Source: Solibacillus silvestris (GTDB lineage Bacteria; Bacillota; Bacilli; Bacillales_A; Planococcaceae). From it: DNA of 64,000 nucleotides. Positions 55,358 to 64,000 of the stretch are shown one piece after another. Below the pieces are notes generated by a model. It saw nothing but the letters and a program-made list of their open reading frames with translations. It did not search any database and had not been told where the DNA came from. Positions within the stretch are counted from its first letter, which is position 1. Every line of letters starts with the position of its first letter. The position numbers and the translations under genes were made by a program. The stretch covers positions 2,942,501 to 3,006,500 of the forward strand of contig CP014609.1 of NCBI GenBank assembly GCA_001586195.1. Direction: 5' to 3'.

Positions 55358-57766
55358 CTATTTCTTTTTACTTTTTTTCTTTTTGCCTTTTGCGATGCCT
55401 TCGTAAAACTTCGGCTTATCGCCCGATTTACCTTCTTTACGGCGTCCGCGTGGATCACGGTCAGACGAGCCTGAACGTTTTGCTTTTTCAGGGCGTTCCT
55501 TGCTTCCACCACGTGATTTGCGGTCACGTTTTTCGCCTGTACGTTCATCATCTTTTTTGCGGCCTTCTCGGCGACCTGCATGAATCACTTTCGATGTTTG
55601 ACGACGAGCCGGACGTGGACTGCTTACCATATCGACGATTTCAAAATCGACCGAAGATTCCTCAATTACGACATTCGCCACACGGATTTTCACTTCATCC
55701 CCGATGCGGAACTGGCGGCCAGTACGCTCACCGATCATCATCATATGACGGTCTTCAAAGCGGTAGTAGTCGTCGGTCATATTCGAAATATGCACAAGAC
55801 CTTCCACCGTATTTTCAAGCTCTACGAAAATACCGAAGTTCGTAATCGATGACACGATCCCTTCGAACTCTTCCCCGATTTTATCGGACATAAACTGCGC
55901 TTTTTTCAGTGCATCTGTATCACGTTCTGCTTCAACGGCACGACGCTCACGGCCAGATGTATGGTCCGCGATTTCATCCATTACCGCGCTCCACTGTACA
56001 ACCGTTTCCTTCGATGTATCGCCATTCACTAAATACGTACGAATTAAACGATGGACGATTAAATCCGGGTAACGACGGATCGGTGATGTGAAGTGCGTAT
56101 AAAACTCTGTCGATAAACCGAAGTGGCCTAACGACTCAGCATAATATTTTGCCTGCTGCATCGAACGTAGCAGCATCGTTGAAATAACCGGCTCTTCAGG
56201 TAAGCCTTCGATCGAACGAATGACTTCCTGCAATGCTTTCGGATGTACCGAATTTCCAGTACCTTTGATCATAATACCAAAATTTGTAACAAATTCAAAG
56301 AAGCGTTGTAATTTTTCAGGCTTCGGATCTTCGTGGATACGGTAGATGAACGGCAGCTCCATCCAATGGAAATGCTCGGCAATCGTTTCGTTCGCTGCAA
56401 GCATGAACTCCTCAATCAGACGCTCTGCAACTGTACGTTCGCGTAACACGATGTCAGTCGGCCATCCGTCTTCATTCACTAATACTTTTGATTCCTTGAA
56501 ATCAAAGTCAATCGCACCGCGCGCCATACGTTTGTTTCGTAGAATTTGCGCTAAATCAGCCATATCTTTGAACATCGGCACTAAATTTTCATAGCGCTCC
56601 ATTAATTCCGGATTTTCGTCCGGATTTTCTAAAATGTTATAAACGTCCGAATACGTCATACGCTCCGTCGTTTTAATCACACTTTGGAAAATTTCATGCT
56701 TCACAACGTGCCCAGCCTGGTCAATCGTCATTTCACATGACAATGTTAAACGGTCAACTTGTGGATTCAATGAACAGATCCCGTTTGATAAACGATGCGG
56801 AATCATCGGAATTACGCGGTCCGTCAAATAAACAGAAGTTGCGCGTTCATACGCTTCCTGATCCAGTACAGAGCCTTGCGTCACATAATAGCTGACATCG
56901 GCAATGTGTACGCCTAACTTATATGTGCCATTGTCATTTTTTACAACGGTAACAGCATCATCCAAGTCTTTCGCATCGGCACCATCGATAGTCACGATAA
57001 CTTCATTGCGCAGATCACGACGACCGACTAAGTCCTGTTCAGTAATTTCATCCGGTACATCGATTGCCGCTTGGACAACCTCTTGCGGGAATTCTGGTGG
57101 AATATCATATTTATAAAGGATCGATAAAATGTCCACACCCGGATCATTTTTATGACCTAAAATTTTCGTGATCATCCCTGTCGCAGATTTCGTTGCATCC
57201 GGCCAGTGCGTTACTTCTACAACGACTTTATGTCCGTCGACCGCACCCAGTGCATCCTCTTTTGCGATAAAGATGTCCATATTCAATTTCTTATCATCTG
57301 TAACGACAAAACCAAAACCGCGATTCGCCTGGTATGTACCGACAAATGATGTTTTGCTGCGTTCGACGATTTTAACAACCGTCCCTTCACGGCGGTCACC
57401 TGATTGTTCCTTTAATACACGTACGAGCACGGTATCTTCATTGAGTGCACCATTGACTTCGTGTGCCGGGATGAAAATATCGTCCATGCCTTGTTCTTCC
57501 GGTGCGACGAAACCGAATCCTTTCGCGTTACCGATAAAGCGTCCGCGCAGTAAGTTCATGCGTTCCGGTAAACCGTAGCGATTTGATCGGGAGCGCACGA
57601 TTTGTCCCTGTGCTTCCATTTTTACGAGTGTTTTGACTAATTCACGGAAATCATCCGCTTCTTCTAATTCTAGTGCATCTTCAATTTCCGATACGGTCAT
57701 CGGTTTATAGCCATCGTCCTTCATCATATCAAGAACGCGCTGTTGTAATTCATTTTGTTGTGTCAT
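55358..57766 (-). CDS. rnr: Ribonuclease R
   Basis: An 802-residue 3'-5' exoribonuclease. Order: winged helix (to about 65), two cold-shock domains (75-230), the RNB catalytic domain with [14 protein letters not shown] near 260, S1 domain near 620-705, and a long Lys/Arg/Gly tail ending GKKKKSKKK. RNase R degrades structured RNA and acts with tmRNA-SmpB on faulty mRNA. GGAGGG precedes the ATG. Confidence 0.97.
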   Translation of the reverse strand: MTQQNELQQRVLDMMKDDGYKPMTVSEIEDALELEEADDFRELVKTLVKMEAQGQIVRSRSNRYGLPERMNLLRGRFIGNAKGFGFVAPEEQGMDDIFIPAHEVNGALNEDTVLVRVLKEQSGDRREGTVVKIVERSKTSFVGTYQANRGFGFVVTDDKKLNMDIFIAKEDALGAVDGHKVVVEVTHWPDATKSATGMITKILGHKNDPGVDILSILYKYDIPPEFPQEVVQAAIDVPDEITEQDLVGRRDLRNEVIVTIDGADAKDLDDAVTVVKNDNGTYKLGVHIADVSYYVTQGSVLDQEAYERATSVYLTDRVIPMIPHRLSNGICSLNPQVDRLTLSCEMTIDQAGHVVKHEIFQSVIKTTERMTYSDVYNILENPDENPELMERYENLVPMFKDMADLAQILRNKRMARGAIDFDFKESKVLVNEDGWPTDIVLRERTVAERLIEEFMLAANETIAEHFHWMELPFIYRIHEDPKPEKLQRFFEFVTNFGIMIKGTGNSVHPKALQEVIRSIEGLPEEPVISTMLLRSMQQAKYYAESLGHFGLSTEFYTHFTSPIRRYPDLIVHRLIRTYLVNGDTSKETVVQWSAVMDEIADHTSGRERRAVEAERDTDALKKAQFMSDKIGEEFEGIVSSITNFGIFVELENTVEGLVHISNMTDDYYRFEDRHMMMIGERTGRQFRIGDEVKIRVANVVIEESSVDFEIVDMVSSPRPARRQTSKVIHAGRREGRKKDDERTGEKRDRKSRGGSKERPEKAKRSGSSDRDPRGRRKEGKSGDKPKFYEGIAKGKKKKSKKK

Positions 57767-57845
57767 GTATTATTTCCCTCCTTTGAACAGAAAATAAAGT
57801 TTCTTACGATCTTGGCTCTTGGAATTAACTTTTCGTTTAGCACCC

Positions 57846-57949
57846 GTGGATTTCCGTTTCGGCGGACGCTTTCCACGGGCACGGCCTTACACGAACGTCT
57901 CAGGCGTCACGCTTATCCCCCAGGAGTCGCCGCCTACATTCCAATCCAC
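57846..57949. repeat. Long GC-rich intergenic repeat with inverted ends
   Basis: About 104 bases from GTGGATTTCCGTTTCGGCGG to CCTACATTCCAATCCAC, with the ends GTGGATT/AATCCAC inverted and a middle containing CCAGGAGTCGCCGCC. It resembles a dispersed repeat common in Bacillus-related genomes and is much richer in GC than its surroundings. Confidence 0.7.
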
Positions 57950-58004
57950 TAGAAATTAATCCAATTTACAATGTTTCGTAAAAAACAAAAATTTATTCAC
58001 ACCA

Positions 58005-58751
58005 TTAGACTATCCAATCTAACGAATTTAAAAACGTGAGAACTTCTTCATGAAGCTGGTCTTTTTCTTTATCGAGTGTGATGACATGGCCCGAATGCTC
58101 ATACCAGCTGATTTTTTTGTCGATCGATTCGACGGTATCATAAATAATATTGGCTGAATCGGGGTTGATGACTTTATCGTTGCGCGATTGGATTACCAAA
58201 ATCGGCGCATACAGCAGGTCGATTGTCTCTCGTACATCGTAAATTAATTGCTGCAGTTCTGGCAGTGATGCCATTCCCTGCTGCTTGATTGCTTCAATCT
58301 CTAATTCAATTTCCTGTTCATTTTTACCTTGTTGTTTTTTATATTGTTTTGCATATTCAAGTACGCCTTCAAACATAATGTCTGTCGTGCGCATCGTCAT
58401 CGGCGAGCACATTGTGACAACGCCTTTCACCGGATGACTTGTCGCAAGCTTCAATGAAAATACGCCACCGAGCGATAGTCCTGCAACGGCAATTTCTTCA
58501 TAGCCAGCCTCTTTTAATTGAGTATACCCGTTTTTTACATCTTGCCACCATTCTTCGGGATTTGAGACAATGAGTTCTTCTGGCGGAACACCATGTCCTT
58601 TATAATGTGGGGCAAGCGATGTGTAGCCGTGCTTTTCCAAAAAACGTCCAAGCATCCGCACATCTGCCGAACTCCCTGTAAAACCATGTAATAATAATAC
58701 CGCTCTCGGCCCTGCCTGAAAGAAGAACGGTGAAGACAAAGCTGATTTCAT
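58005..58751 (-). CDS. est: Carboxylesterase (Est30-like)
   Basis: A 248-residue alpha/beta hydrolase of the small thermophile carboxylesterase type. [18 protein letters not shown] carries the oxyanion motif, the nucleophile Ser is in [10 protein letters not shown] near 94, the Asp in [10 protein letters not shown] near 195 and the His in HSGHVITLD near 225. GGGAG precedes the ATG. It sits between secG and rnr, as in many Bacillales. Confidence 0.93.
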   Translation of the reverse strand: MKSALSSPFFFQAGPRAVLLLHGFTGSSADVRMLGRFLEKHGYTSLAPHYKGHGVPPEELIVSNPEEWWQDVKNGYTQLKEAGYEEIAVAGLSLGGVFSLKLATSHPVKGVVTMCSPMTMRTTDIMFEGVLEYAKQYKKQQGKNEQEIELEIEAIKQQGMASLPELQQLIYDVRETIDLLYAPILVIQSRNDKVINPDSANIIYDTVESIDKKISWYEHSGHVITLDKEKDQLHEEVLTFLNSLDWIV

Positions 58752-58874
58752 ACTGATTGCTCCCGTCTTGTTCCATAATATGAAAGATACGATTCAATCA
58801 CACCATTGAATCGTGGAAAACTTTTCATTTCTTTCTTCTATTATACTGTGTTTGGGCCCACACTAAAAGAAAAA

Positions 58875-58905
58875 GCCCAACCTAGCATTAAATGCTTGGT
58901 TAGGC
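58875..58905 (-). terminator. Terminator after secG
   Basis: GCCCAACCTAGCATT pairs with AATGCTTGGTTAGGC (one G-T pair and one mismatch); five T follow on the minus strand. Confidence 0.85.
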
Positions 58906-58933
58906 GTTTAATTTCAATCTAATTTTCAGTCGA

Positions 58934-59161
58934 TTAGAATTTCGTAATCGCTAAAGCTAATACGAAGAATGCAACAGAAAGAACGATTGTTGTGCGGTGA
59001 AGGACTAGATCCATTCCGCGAGCTTTCTGCTTACCGAATAGTTGCTCAGCTCCACCAGAGATGGCACCTGATAAACCAGCGCTTTTACCTGATTGTAATA
59101 ATACAACAACGATTAAGGCTATCGCTACGATAATAAGTAATACTGTAAATAACGTATGCAT
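58934..59161 (-). CDS. secG: Preprotein translocase subunit SecG
   Basis: A 75-residue SecG with two membrane helices and the connecting sequence [20 protein letters not shown] that is diagnostic. It is an accessory subunit of the SecYEG channel. AGGAGGTGGAG lies five bases before the chosen ATG. A terminator separates it from est. Confidence 0.96.
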   Translation of the reverse strand: MHTLFTVLLIIVAIALIVVVLLQSGKSAGLSGAISGGAEQLFGKQKARGMDLVLHRTTIVLSVAFFVLALAITKF

Positions 59162-59275
59162 TTGCTCCACCTCCTAAGTATGGACGTCACAATACAAATT
59201 AGTATATCAAAATGAGGGAGCCATTACAATATTTCTTGGAAATGAACATCATATTTTATCCAACATTCCCCACTC

Positions 59276-60121
59276 TTATTCAAAACTGTTAAAACGGCAT
59301 TCGCTGATGTCTCGTTTTGCTGCCAATGCAAGTGGTACCATCGTTTCAAATAGAAGATCCTCTTCTTCAAAGATCAATTTGCGCAGGTCAATATTGAAGT
59401 ATTCCTTCATCCGCGATTCGGTCATCACTTCATGAACCGCACCGATGACCGCCTTTTTCTCCTTCGCGATCATCAATACTTGATCCGCCAAATAAAATGC
59501 ATGATTCGGATAGTGCGTGTTGATTATACATGAAATCTTATGCTCTTTCGCCAGGCGTTTTAATGTTTCCAAAATAACAACCTGCTTTTGCACATCCAAA
59601 TGCGATTCCGGTTCATCCAGTATTAAAATTTCCGGATTCGATACAAGCGTTCTTGCGATTAGCGCCAGCTGCAGTTCCCCGCCGCTCACTTCATTGCACG
59701 ACTTTTTCGCCAAGTGCACAATGCCGACTTCATTTAATGCTTCATGCGCCTTTTCATAGTCTTCCTTGCGCGGCTTTGACAATGAACCGATATACGGAGC
59801 ACGTCCCATTACCACCAAGTCTTCAATCGAAAAGCCAAATACCATTTTATGCGCCTGCGGAACATAGCCGATTTTCTTCCAAAGCTCTTTTTGCGAAACT
59901 TTTGCAAGCGGTACATCATCGATTAATGATTCACCGACACGCCAGTCCTGCAAGCCGGTAATGCATTTTAACAGCGTTGTTTTTCCTGCGCCGTTTGGAC
60001 CGAGAATTGCCATAATCTTGCCTGGTTCCAGTGTAAAGCTAATATTCGATTCATAAATGAACGGCTTCACTTCCTTCTTTTTCGCATAGCAGAAGTTGCC
60101 TTCACGTACTTCTATTTTCAT
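59276..60121 (-). CDS. Iron/siderophore-type ABC transporter ATP-binding protein
   Basis: A 281-residue ABC ATPase of the FecE/BtuD class: Walker A GPNGAGKTT near 40, Q-loop in IGYVPQAHK, signature EVSGGELQLA near 145 and Walker B ILILDEPESH. It drives the permease encoded just upstream, with a four-base overlap. The C-terminal 50 residues after the ATPase core are longer than usual. Confidence 0.92.
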   Translation of the reverse strand: MKIEVREGNFCYAKKKEVKPFIYESNISFTLEPGKIMAILGPNGAGKTTLLKCITGLQDWRVGESLIDDVPLAKVSQKELWKKIGYVPQAHKMVFGFSIEDLVVMGRAPYIGSLSKPRKEDYEKAHEALNEVGIVHLAKKSCNEVSGGELQLALIARTLVSNPEILILDEPESHLDVQKQVVILETLKRLAKEHKISCIINTHYPNHAFYLADQVLMIAKEKKAVIGAVHEVMTESRMKEYFNIDLRKLIFEEEDLLFETMVPLALAAKRDISECRFNSFE

Positions 60122-61119
60122 GACCAGCTACCTCCTGTACGACGTAAAAGATAAGCAAAGAACGGTGCTCCGACAATTGCCGTCAAGATCGACAACGGGA
60201 TTTCCGCTGCTGTTACCGAACGGGCCAATGTATCGATGATGAGTAAATACGCGCCGCCCAGTGCAATCGACATCGGCAGTACGCGTTCATTATTGCTGCC
60301 GACAAACATCCTTGCGATATGCGGGATGATTAAGCCGACCCAGCCGACAATCCCCGCAACGGCAACTGCCGCCGCTGTACAAAGCGTCGCCCCTGCAATG
60401 ACAAGCCATTTCATGCGCACGACATTTATCCCTAAAGACTTCGCCTCATCATCCGGCAATGTCAGTAAATTAATACGCCAGCGCAGTGCCAGCAAAATGA
60501 GCATTCCGACTAGAATAATTGGTCCCGCTGTCCATAAGTCGCGGTAAGAGGCCGTTCCCAAACTTCCCATTAGCCAATACGTAATGGCAGGCAGTTTTTC
60601 TTCCGGGTCGGCCACAAATTTCGTTAACGAGATCAGCGCATTAAACAATGCACTCGTCACTACCCCTGCCAGTACAAGCATAAAGATCGGCATATTGCGT
60701 CCAGAACCGCCGATCATATATGTAAATGCGATGGCCGCTAAACCAAAGACCAGCGCAAAACCTTGTGTCACATAACCATTGCCAAACAGTAAAATTCCGA
60801 TAGAAGCACCAAAACCGGCACCCGCAGCGACTCCTAAAATATCCGCGCTCACTAAAGGATTGGCGAACATCCCCTGGAATGCAGCACCTGAAATGGAAAG
60901 CCCCGCACCGATCAATAGTGCGAGGATAATACGCGGCAGCCGAACGGTCATGACTACGTTATATTCCATTTGTGTCCACGTTTCTTCTATCGGAAAAATA
61001 TGCGAACCGAGGATTTTGACCACTGTTACAAAATCGACTTCAAACCGGCCGATGCCAAGCGAAGCGATCGCAAGTACAAGCGGCAATACCCACAGTAAAA
61101 TACTTTTCCACTTTTTCAT
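60118..61119 (-). CDS. FecCD-family ABC transporter permease
   Basis: A 333-residue inner-membrane permease with about ten helices. TVRLPRIILALLIGAGLSIS near 55, and LGINVVRMK...GWVGLIIPHIAR near 210-260, are FecCD hallmarks for siderophore or cobalamin import. It overlaps the ATPase gene and follows the binding-protein gene by 14 bases. Confidence 0.94.
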   Translation of the reverse strand: MKKWKSILLWVLPLVLAIASLGIGRFEVDFVTVVKILGSHIFPIEETWTQMEYNVVMTVRLPRIILALLIGAGLSISGAAFQGMFANPLVSADILGVAAGAGFGASIGILLFGNGYVTQGFALVFGLAAIAFTYMIGGSGRNMPIFMLVLAGVVTSALFNALISLTKFVADPEEKLPAITYWLMGSLGTASYRDLWTAGPIILVGMLILLALRWRINLLTLPDDEAKSLGINVVRMKWLVIAGATLCTAAAVAVAGIVGWVGLIIPHIARMFVGSNNERVLPMSIALGGAYLLIIDTLARSVTAAEIPLSILTAIVGAPFFAYLLRRTGGSWS

Positions 61120-61133
61120 GAGCGTCCCTCGTT

Positions 61134-62264
61134 CTAATACTTCGCAGCGTCAGAAGATGGGTGTAGAATTTGCTCTACTTCTTCGTCCGTTACGTCATAT
61201 CCGTAAAAGTCTTTATAGTAACTCTTAATTTCAGCATTCATATCATAGTCGAATAGCTTAGGCTGGTTGTTGCTTGCCAGCCATTTCAGCATTAGCGGTG
61301 CATCGCCACTTGGCGGGAACCAGCGATAAATCCCCAGTGGAATTTTGTACACTTGCTTATTTTTCACCGCTTCCACTTCACTCCAGTCCTGACCTGGAAT
61401 CGTGTTGTTATATAAATCTTCCGGCTGGATTTCCGTGAAGTTCGTTAAATAGATGATTTCCGGATTCCAATTGTAGATTTGCTCCATGTTGACATCTTTG
61501 CGTCCAGTTACATCGTTTTCCGCAACGTCATTGGCACCTGTTGCGTTCAGCCATTGGTTCCCGAAGAAGTTTTTGCCGCCTACCGTAATCGCCTGCTCGG
61601 ATAACTGATACATCATTAATGCATTCGGCTTTTGTTCTTTCGTTAAGCCATCGATTTTTTCGTAAATTTCGTTTTGCACAACTGTACCGATTTCAATGAA
61701 TTTGTCCGCACGCTCTGTTGTGCTCGCAATTTCACCCGTCAGCTTAAGCCAGCTGTTGAATGTCGCAAGTGGCTCTGCTGCCGCAGCATCAATAGCTTTA
61801 ATCGCGACTGTGTTGATCCCCGCATTACGTGCCTGCTCAATTGATTTTTCATCTGTTGCAATTTCGAAGAACACATCCGGGTTGATTTTCATTAATTCCT
61901 CGACGTTCATTTCCCCATTTTGGACGAATGACGTATCCGCCTTCAAAATGTCCGGTGCCATTTTCGATAAAATCGAGTTTTCCGCAGCATTGTAAGAGTT
62001 CGGATGCATGCCCACGATTTCTTTTGCTGAATTTGTTGCGACATACCATGTATGGAAGTACGGTAAAATCCCGCCCGATACAATCGAGTTCACTTCAACG
62101 GGAATCGTTACTTCTGTACCTGCCTGATCGATGACAATTTTCTCTTCTGCAGTCGTTTGTACTTCTCCGTCTGAAGTTGAAGTTGTTGCCTCTTTATCTG
62201 AACATGCTGCTAGCGCCATTGCTGCTAGTGCCAGCGTTGTCAAAATTGCCTTACGTCCTGCCAT
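61134..62264 (-). CDS. ABC transporter substrate-binding lipoprotein
   Basis: A 376-residue lipoprotein with signal MAGRKAILTTLALAAMALAA then Cys21 in the lipobox LAAC. The body is a periplasmic-binding protein of the iron/cobalamin group (IDQAGTEVTIPVEVNSIVSG; PDVFFEIATDE). AAGGAG precedes the ATG. A Fur-like box lies 90 bases upstream, so an iron chelate is the likely ligand (inference). Confidence 0.9.
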   Translation of the reverse strand: MAGRKAILTTLALAAMALAACSDKEATTSTSDGEVQTTAEEKIVIDQAGTEVTIPVEVNSIVSGGILPYFHTWYVATNSAKEIVGMHPNSYNAAENSILSKMAPDILKADTSFVQNGEMNVEELMKINPDVFFEIATDEKSIEQARNAGINTVAIKAIDAAAAEPLATFNSWLKLTGEIASTTERADKFIEIGTVVQNEIYEKIDGLTKEQKPNALMMYQLSEQAITVGGKNFFGNQWLNATGANDVAENDVTGRKDVNMEQIYNWNPEIIYLTNFTEIQPEDLYNNTIPGQDWSEVEAVKNKQVYKIPLGIYRWFPPSGDAPLMLKWLASNNQPKLFDYDMNAEIKSYYKDFYGYDVTDEEVEQILHPSSDAAKY

Positions 62265-62352
62265 TGTTTTCTCTCCTTAGATATCATCCGTTTTCACGAA
62301 ATTATTATTTTAATAAAATATTATTTGATTTCTTAACAAGATTGAGTATAAT

Positions 62353-62391
62353 TGATAATGATTTTCAATGTCAATGAGAATTCGGTTCTCA
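62353..62391. promoter_or_regulatory. Fur-like box and adjoining inverted repeat
   Basis: TGATAATGATTTTCA matches the 7-1-7 Fur motif TGATAATnATTATCA in 14 of 15 positions (counting n as a match). TGAGAATTCGGTTCTCA, a perfect 6-5-6 inverted repeat, follows at 62375. Both lie between the divergent transporter and amidotransferase-like units and could control both under iron limitation. Confidence 0.75.
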
Positions 62392-62442
62392 AATGAGAAT
62401 TTGTATCAATTAATTAAATTTACAGGATTAAAGGAGATTTTT

Positions 62443-63087
62443 ATGTCTGAATATAAAATTGTAAAACTGGACGGCGGACATGCATTCAGCCTAGAGGGAC
62501 GTGCTATGAATGTTTCCAATGAACCAATGGACCATGTAACATTCCTCGACCAGTATGAAATTTCGACTGCCGACCTTTCCGAGTACAATGTGATGGTCGT
62601 AACGGACTTTATCGATCAGGAACATCTTTATGAGCACAAACAAGTAATTGAAAACTTCTTGAATGAAGGGAAAATTATTATTGCCAACACACATATTTTC
62701 CGTCCTTGGCTGCCAGGTGCCGGTCTGTTTATGCCAAAGGAAATTAAGTCACATGCGGATTATGTAATGGAGCCTGCAGCGGAAGGTACATTTTATGACG
62801 GTGTTGATATGATGGAGCTCACATACCGTAAAGGCGTTTCCGGCTTCTATGCACGCGGGTCTCATCCGGTTGTCAACAAGGAATCGGAAATCGTGCTGCA
62901 ATATACGGACGGCACACCAATCGTCTTCATCGACCGCACTGCAACAAAAGGAACGGTTGTCGCAGCATCTTGCCGTGATTTCCTGACGTACGCAACAGGC
63001 GAAAACTCAACGCAGCTGATTGCACCGCAGTTTTCAGCTTGGCTTGATCAAGAATTACTACGTTTGAAAGAAGGATCTGAAAGATGA
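62443..63087 (+). CDS. Glutamine-amidotransferase-like protein, first of a paralogous pair
   Basis: A 214-residue protein resembling the class I amidotransferase-like fold: EYNVMVVTDFIDQEHLYEHK, then FLNEGKIIIANTHIFRPWLP near 80, and TKGTVVAASCRDFLTYATGE near the end. The usual catalytic Cys at the elbow is missing (NTHIF there). The next gene shares the pattern G-(K/G)-I-(I/V)-x-A...W-(L/I)-P-G, so the two are paralogues. AAGGAG precedes the ATG. It diverges from an iron-type ABC transporter behind a Fur-like box. Function unknown. Confidence 0.6.
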   Translation: MSEYKIVKLDGGHAFSLEGRAMNVSNEPMDHVTFLDQYEISTADLSEYNVMVVTDFIDQEHLYEHKQVIENFLNEGKIIIANTHIFRPWLPGAGLFMPKEIKSHADYVMEPAAEGTFYDGVDMMELTYRKGVSGFYARGSHPVVNKESEIVLQYTDGTPIVFIDRTATKGTVVAASCRDFLTYATGENSTQLIAPQFSAWLDQELLRLKEGSER

Positions 63088-63695
63088 GAAAAATAGCCGT
63101 TTTATATAGTGGTCACGCGCCTCATTACGTGACATTCAATACGCCGAAATTCAAACAGTACTTCGAGAAAATCATCTATTTACCGCGCTTTGTCGAAGAA
63201 GATTTGGAAGGTATGGACGTACTGATCGTGCCTTCTCAATTGCACAACAAATTATTGCTGGAAGCAGCACCGGCAATTCGACGCTTTACGGATAACGGTG
63301 GGATTGTCGTAGCATTCGGTCCTCAGCCATGGCAATGGATTCCGGGCCAAAACTGGGAAACACGCCCTACTAACTTCTGGTGGTGGCTCGAAAAAGATGC
63401 GGACAGCGGCTTACGCATGGTCGCACCGGAGTACCCGTTATTCCGTGATGGTTTCCTGGATGAAGCTAGCTGCACATGGCATCAGCACGGCGTCTTCCAC
63501 TTACAGGACGGTATGCAGTCTCTAATTGATATGAAGGACGGCGGTTCATTACTGTATGTCGACAAAGTCAGCTCAAAAGGTACATGGATCGTGACGACAC
63601 TTGATCCGGACTTCCATTTCGGCTCATACTTCATGCCGGCAACAGAGAAGTTCATGGACGGCTTCTTCCCGTGGTTAGCCTTCGGGGAAATTTAA
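63084..63695 (+). CDS. Glutamine-amidotransferase-like protein, second of the pair
   Basis: A 203-residue protein related to the previous one: EGMDVLIVPSQLHNKLLLEA, then FTDNGGIVVAFGPQPWQWIP and SKGTWIVTTLDPDFHFGSYF. It is rich in Trp (TNFWWWLEK) and His (CTWHQHGVFH), which could bind a cofactor or metal. No elbow Cys. It overlaps the first by four bases (ATGA), so they are coupled and may form a heterodimer. Role unknown, probably iron-linked. Confidence 0.6.
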   Translation: MRKIAVLYSGHAPHYVTFNTPKFKQYFEKIIYLPRFVEEDLEGMDVLIVPSQLHNKLLLEAAPAIRRFTDNGGIVVAFGPQPWQWIPGQNWETRPTNFWWWLEKDADSGLRMVAPEYPLFRDGFLDEASCTWHQHGVFHLQDGMQSLIDMKDGGSLLYVDKVSSKGTWIVTTLDPDFHFGSYFMPATEKFMDGFFPWLAFGEI

Positions 63696-63703
63696 GGAAT
63701 TAA

Positions 63704-63748
63704 AAAAAGCATGGTACCCGCAATTGAATGCGAGCACCATGCTTTTTT
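63704..63748. terminator. Bidirectional terminator
   Basis: AAAAAGCATGGTACCCGCA pairs with TGCGAGCACCATGCTTTTT, with T-runs on both strands, between the amidotransferase-like pair and the convergent lipoprotein gene. Confidence 0.85.
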
Positions 63749-63753
63749 ATTTA

Positions 63754-64000
63754 TTAGTCGTTGCTGTTGTCATCTTTGTTGTCGTCTGTATTGTCGTCAA
63801 CAGTGCCATCAGTGTTGTCGTCTGTATTGTCATCTAAGTTGTCATCAGTGTTGTTGTCGTCGCCGTCAACGTCTAACTCGACATTTGTGTCGTCATTGTT
63901 GTCTTCCATTAGACCGTCATCCGTACCATCGTCAACATTGTTGTCGATGTTCGTATCATCTTCATCATTACATGCTGCAAGCGATAATGATAGTAATAAC
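63754..64000 (-). CDS. Asp/Asn-repeat lipoprotein, N-terminus outside window
   Basis: The visible 81 codons read LLLSLSLAACNDEDD, a signal end with lipobox LAAC, followed by a tail made almost only of Asp, Asn and Thr (NTDDNLDDNTDDNTDG and so on) to the stop. It looks like a surface-anchored acidic repeat protein. No function is known; divalent-cation binding is conceivable. Confidence 0.75.
   Translation of the reverse strand, partial: LLLSLSLAACNDEDDTNIDNNVDDGTDDGLMEDNNDDTNVELDVDGDDNNTDDNLDDNTDDNTDGTVDDNTDDNKDDNSND

Noticed and set aside
55390-57578. Several plus-strand frames of 60-151 residues
   Set aside because: All are antisense to rnr and reflect its GC-richer codon use.

Overview
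The window is chromosomal DNA of a low-GC Gram-positive spore-former-type bacterium. Gene content (ycs/kip-type 5-oxoproline cluster, secG, est, rnr, smpB and ssrA neighbourhood, Fur-type box, GGAGG ribosome sites) and a tmRNA tag read as GKQQNFAFAA suggest Bacillales, probably the Lysinibacillus/Solibacillus side of the Planococcaceae (inference).

Left part (1-16.1 kb): an EamA permease fragment; a 5-oxoproline cluster (DUF1445 protein, NRAMP-like transporter, PxpA diverging from PxpB-PxpC, IclR-type KipR); a secreted glycerophosphodiesterase; a probable AbaSI/PvuRts1I-like modification-dependent endonuclease; a YkvI-like membrane protein; a four-gene unit that fits the N-succinylamino acid racemase route for turning D-amino acids into L-amino acids (racemase, GNAT transferase, M20 hydrolase, RpiR regulator); and a DUF4153 membrane protein.

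Middle part (16.1-27.5 kb): small membrane, lipoprotein-like and DUF genes separated by two families of short palindromic intergenic repeats, an alcohol dehydrogenase-like gene, an ene-reductase/hydrolase/TetR unit with two matching GAACGTTC operators, and a nucleoside hydrolase.

Defence island (about 27.75-53.74 kb): AT-rich, ending exactly at the 3' end of ssrA (tmRNA). A 15-bp near-copy of the ssrA 3' end and a frameshifted tyrosine recombinase remnant lie at the other end, so this looks like an integrated element. It holds an SMC/Rad50-like ATPase with one CXXC hook, a complete DNA phosphorothioation system (dndB-C-D-E-A), its divergent restriction operon (dptF-G-H), and an FRG-domain/AIPR gene pair. 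Notably it also has a second operon of a 60-residue protein plus a second, intact DndD and a second DndE-like protein, converging on dptH. A 12-bp palindrome sits just before dndB, and a 38-bp hairpin occurs on both sides of the phosphorothioation block.

Right part (53.7-64 kb): ssrA, an orphan AraC-type DNA-binding protein, smpB, rnr, est, secG, an iron/siderophore-type ABC transporter under a Fur-like box, a divergent pair of paralogous glutamine-amidotransferase-like proteins of unknown function, and the end of an Asp/Asn-repeat lipoprotein. Starts were moved from the longest frame where a ribosome binding site decides.
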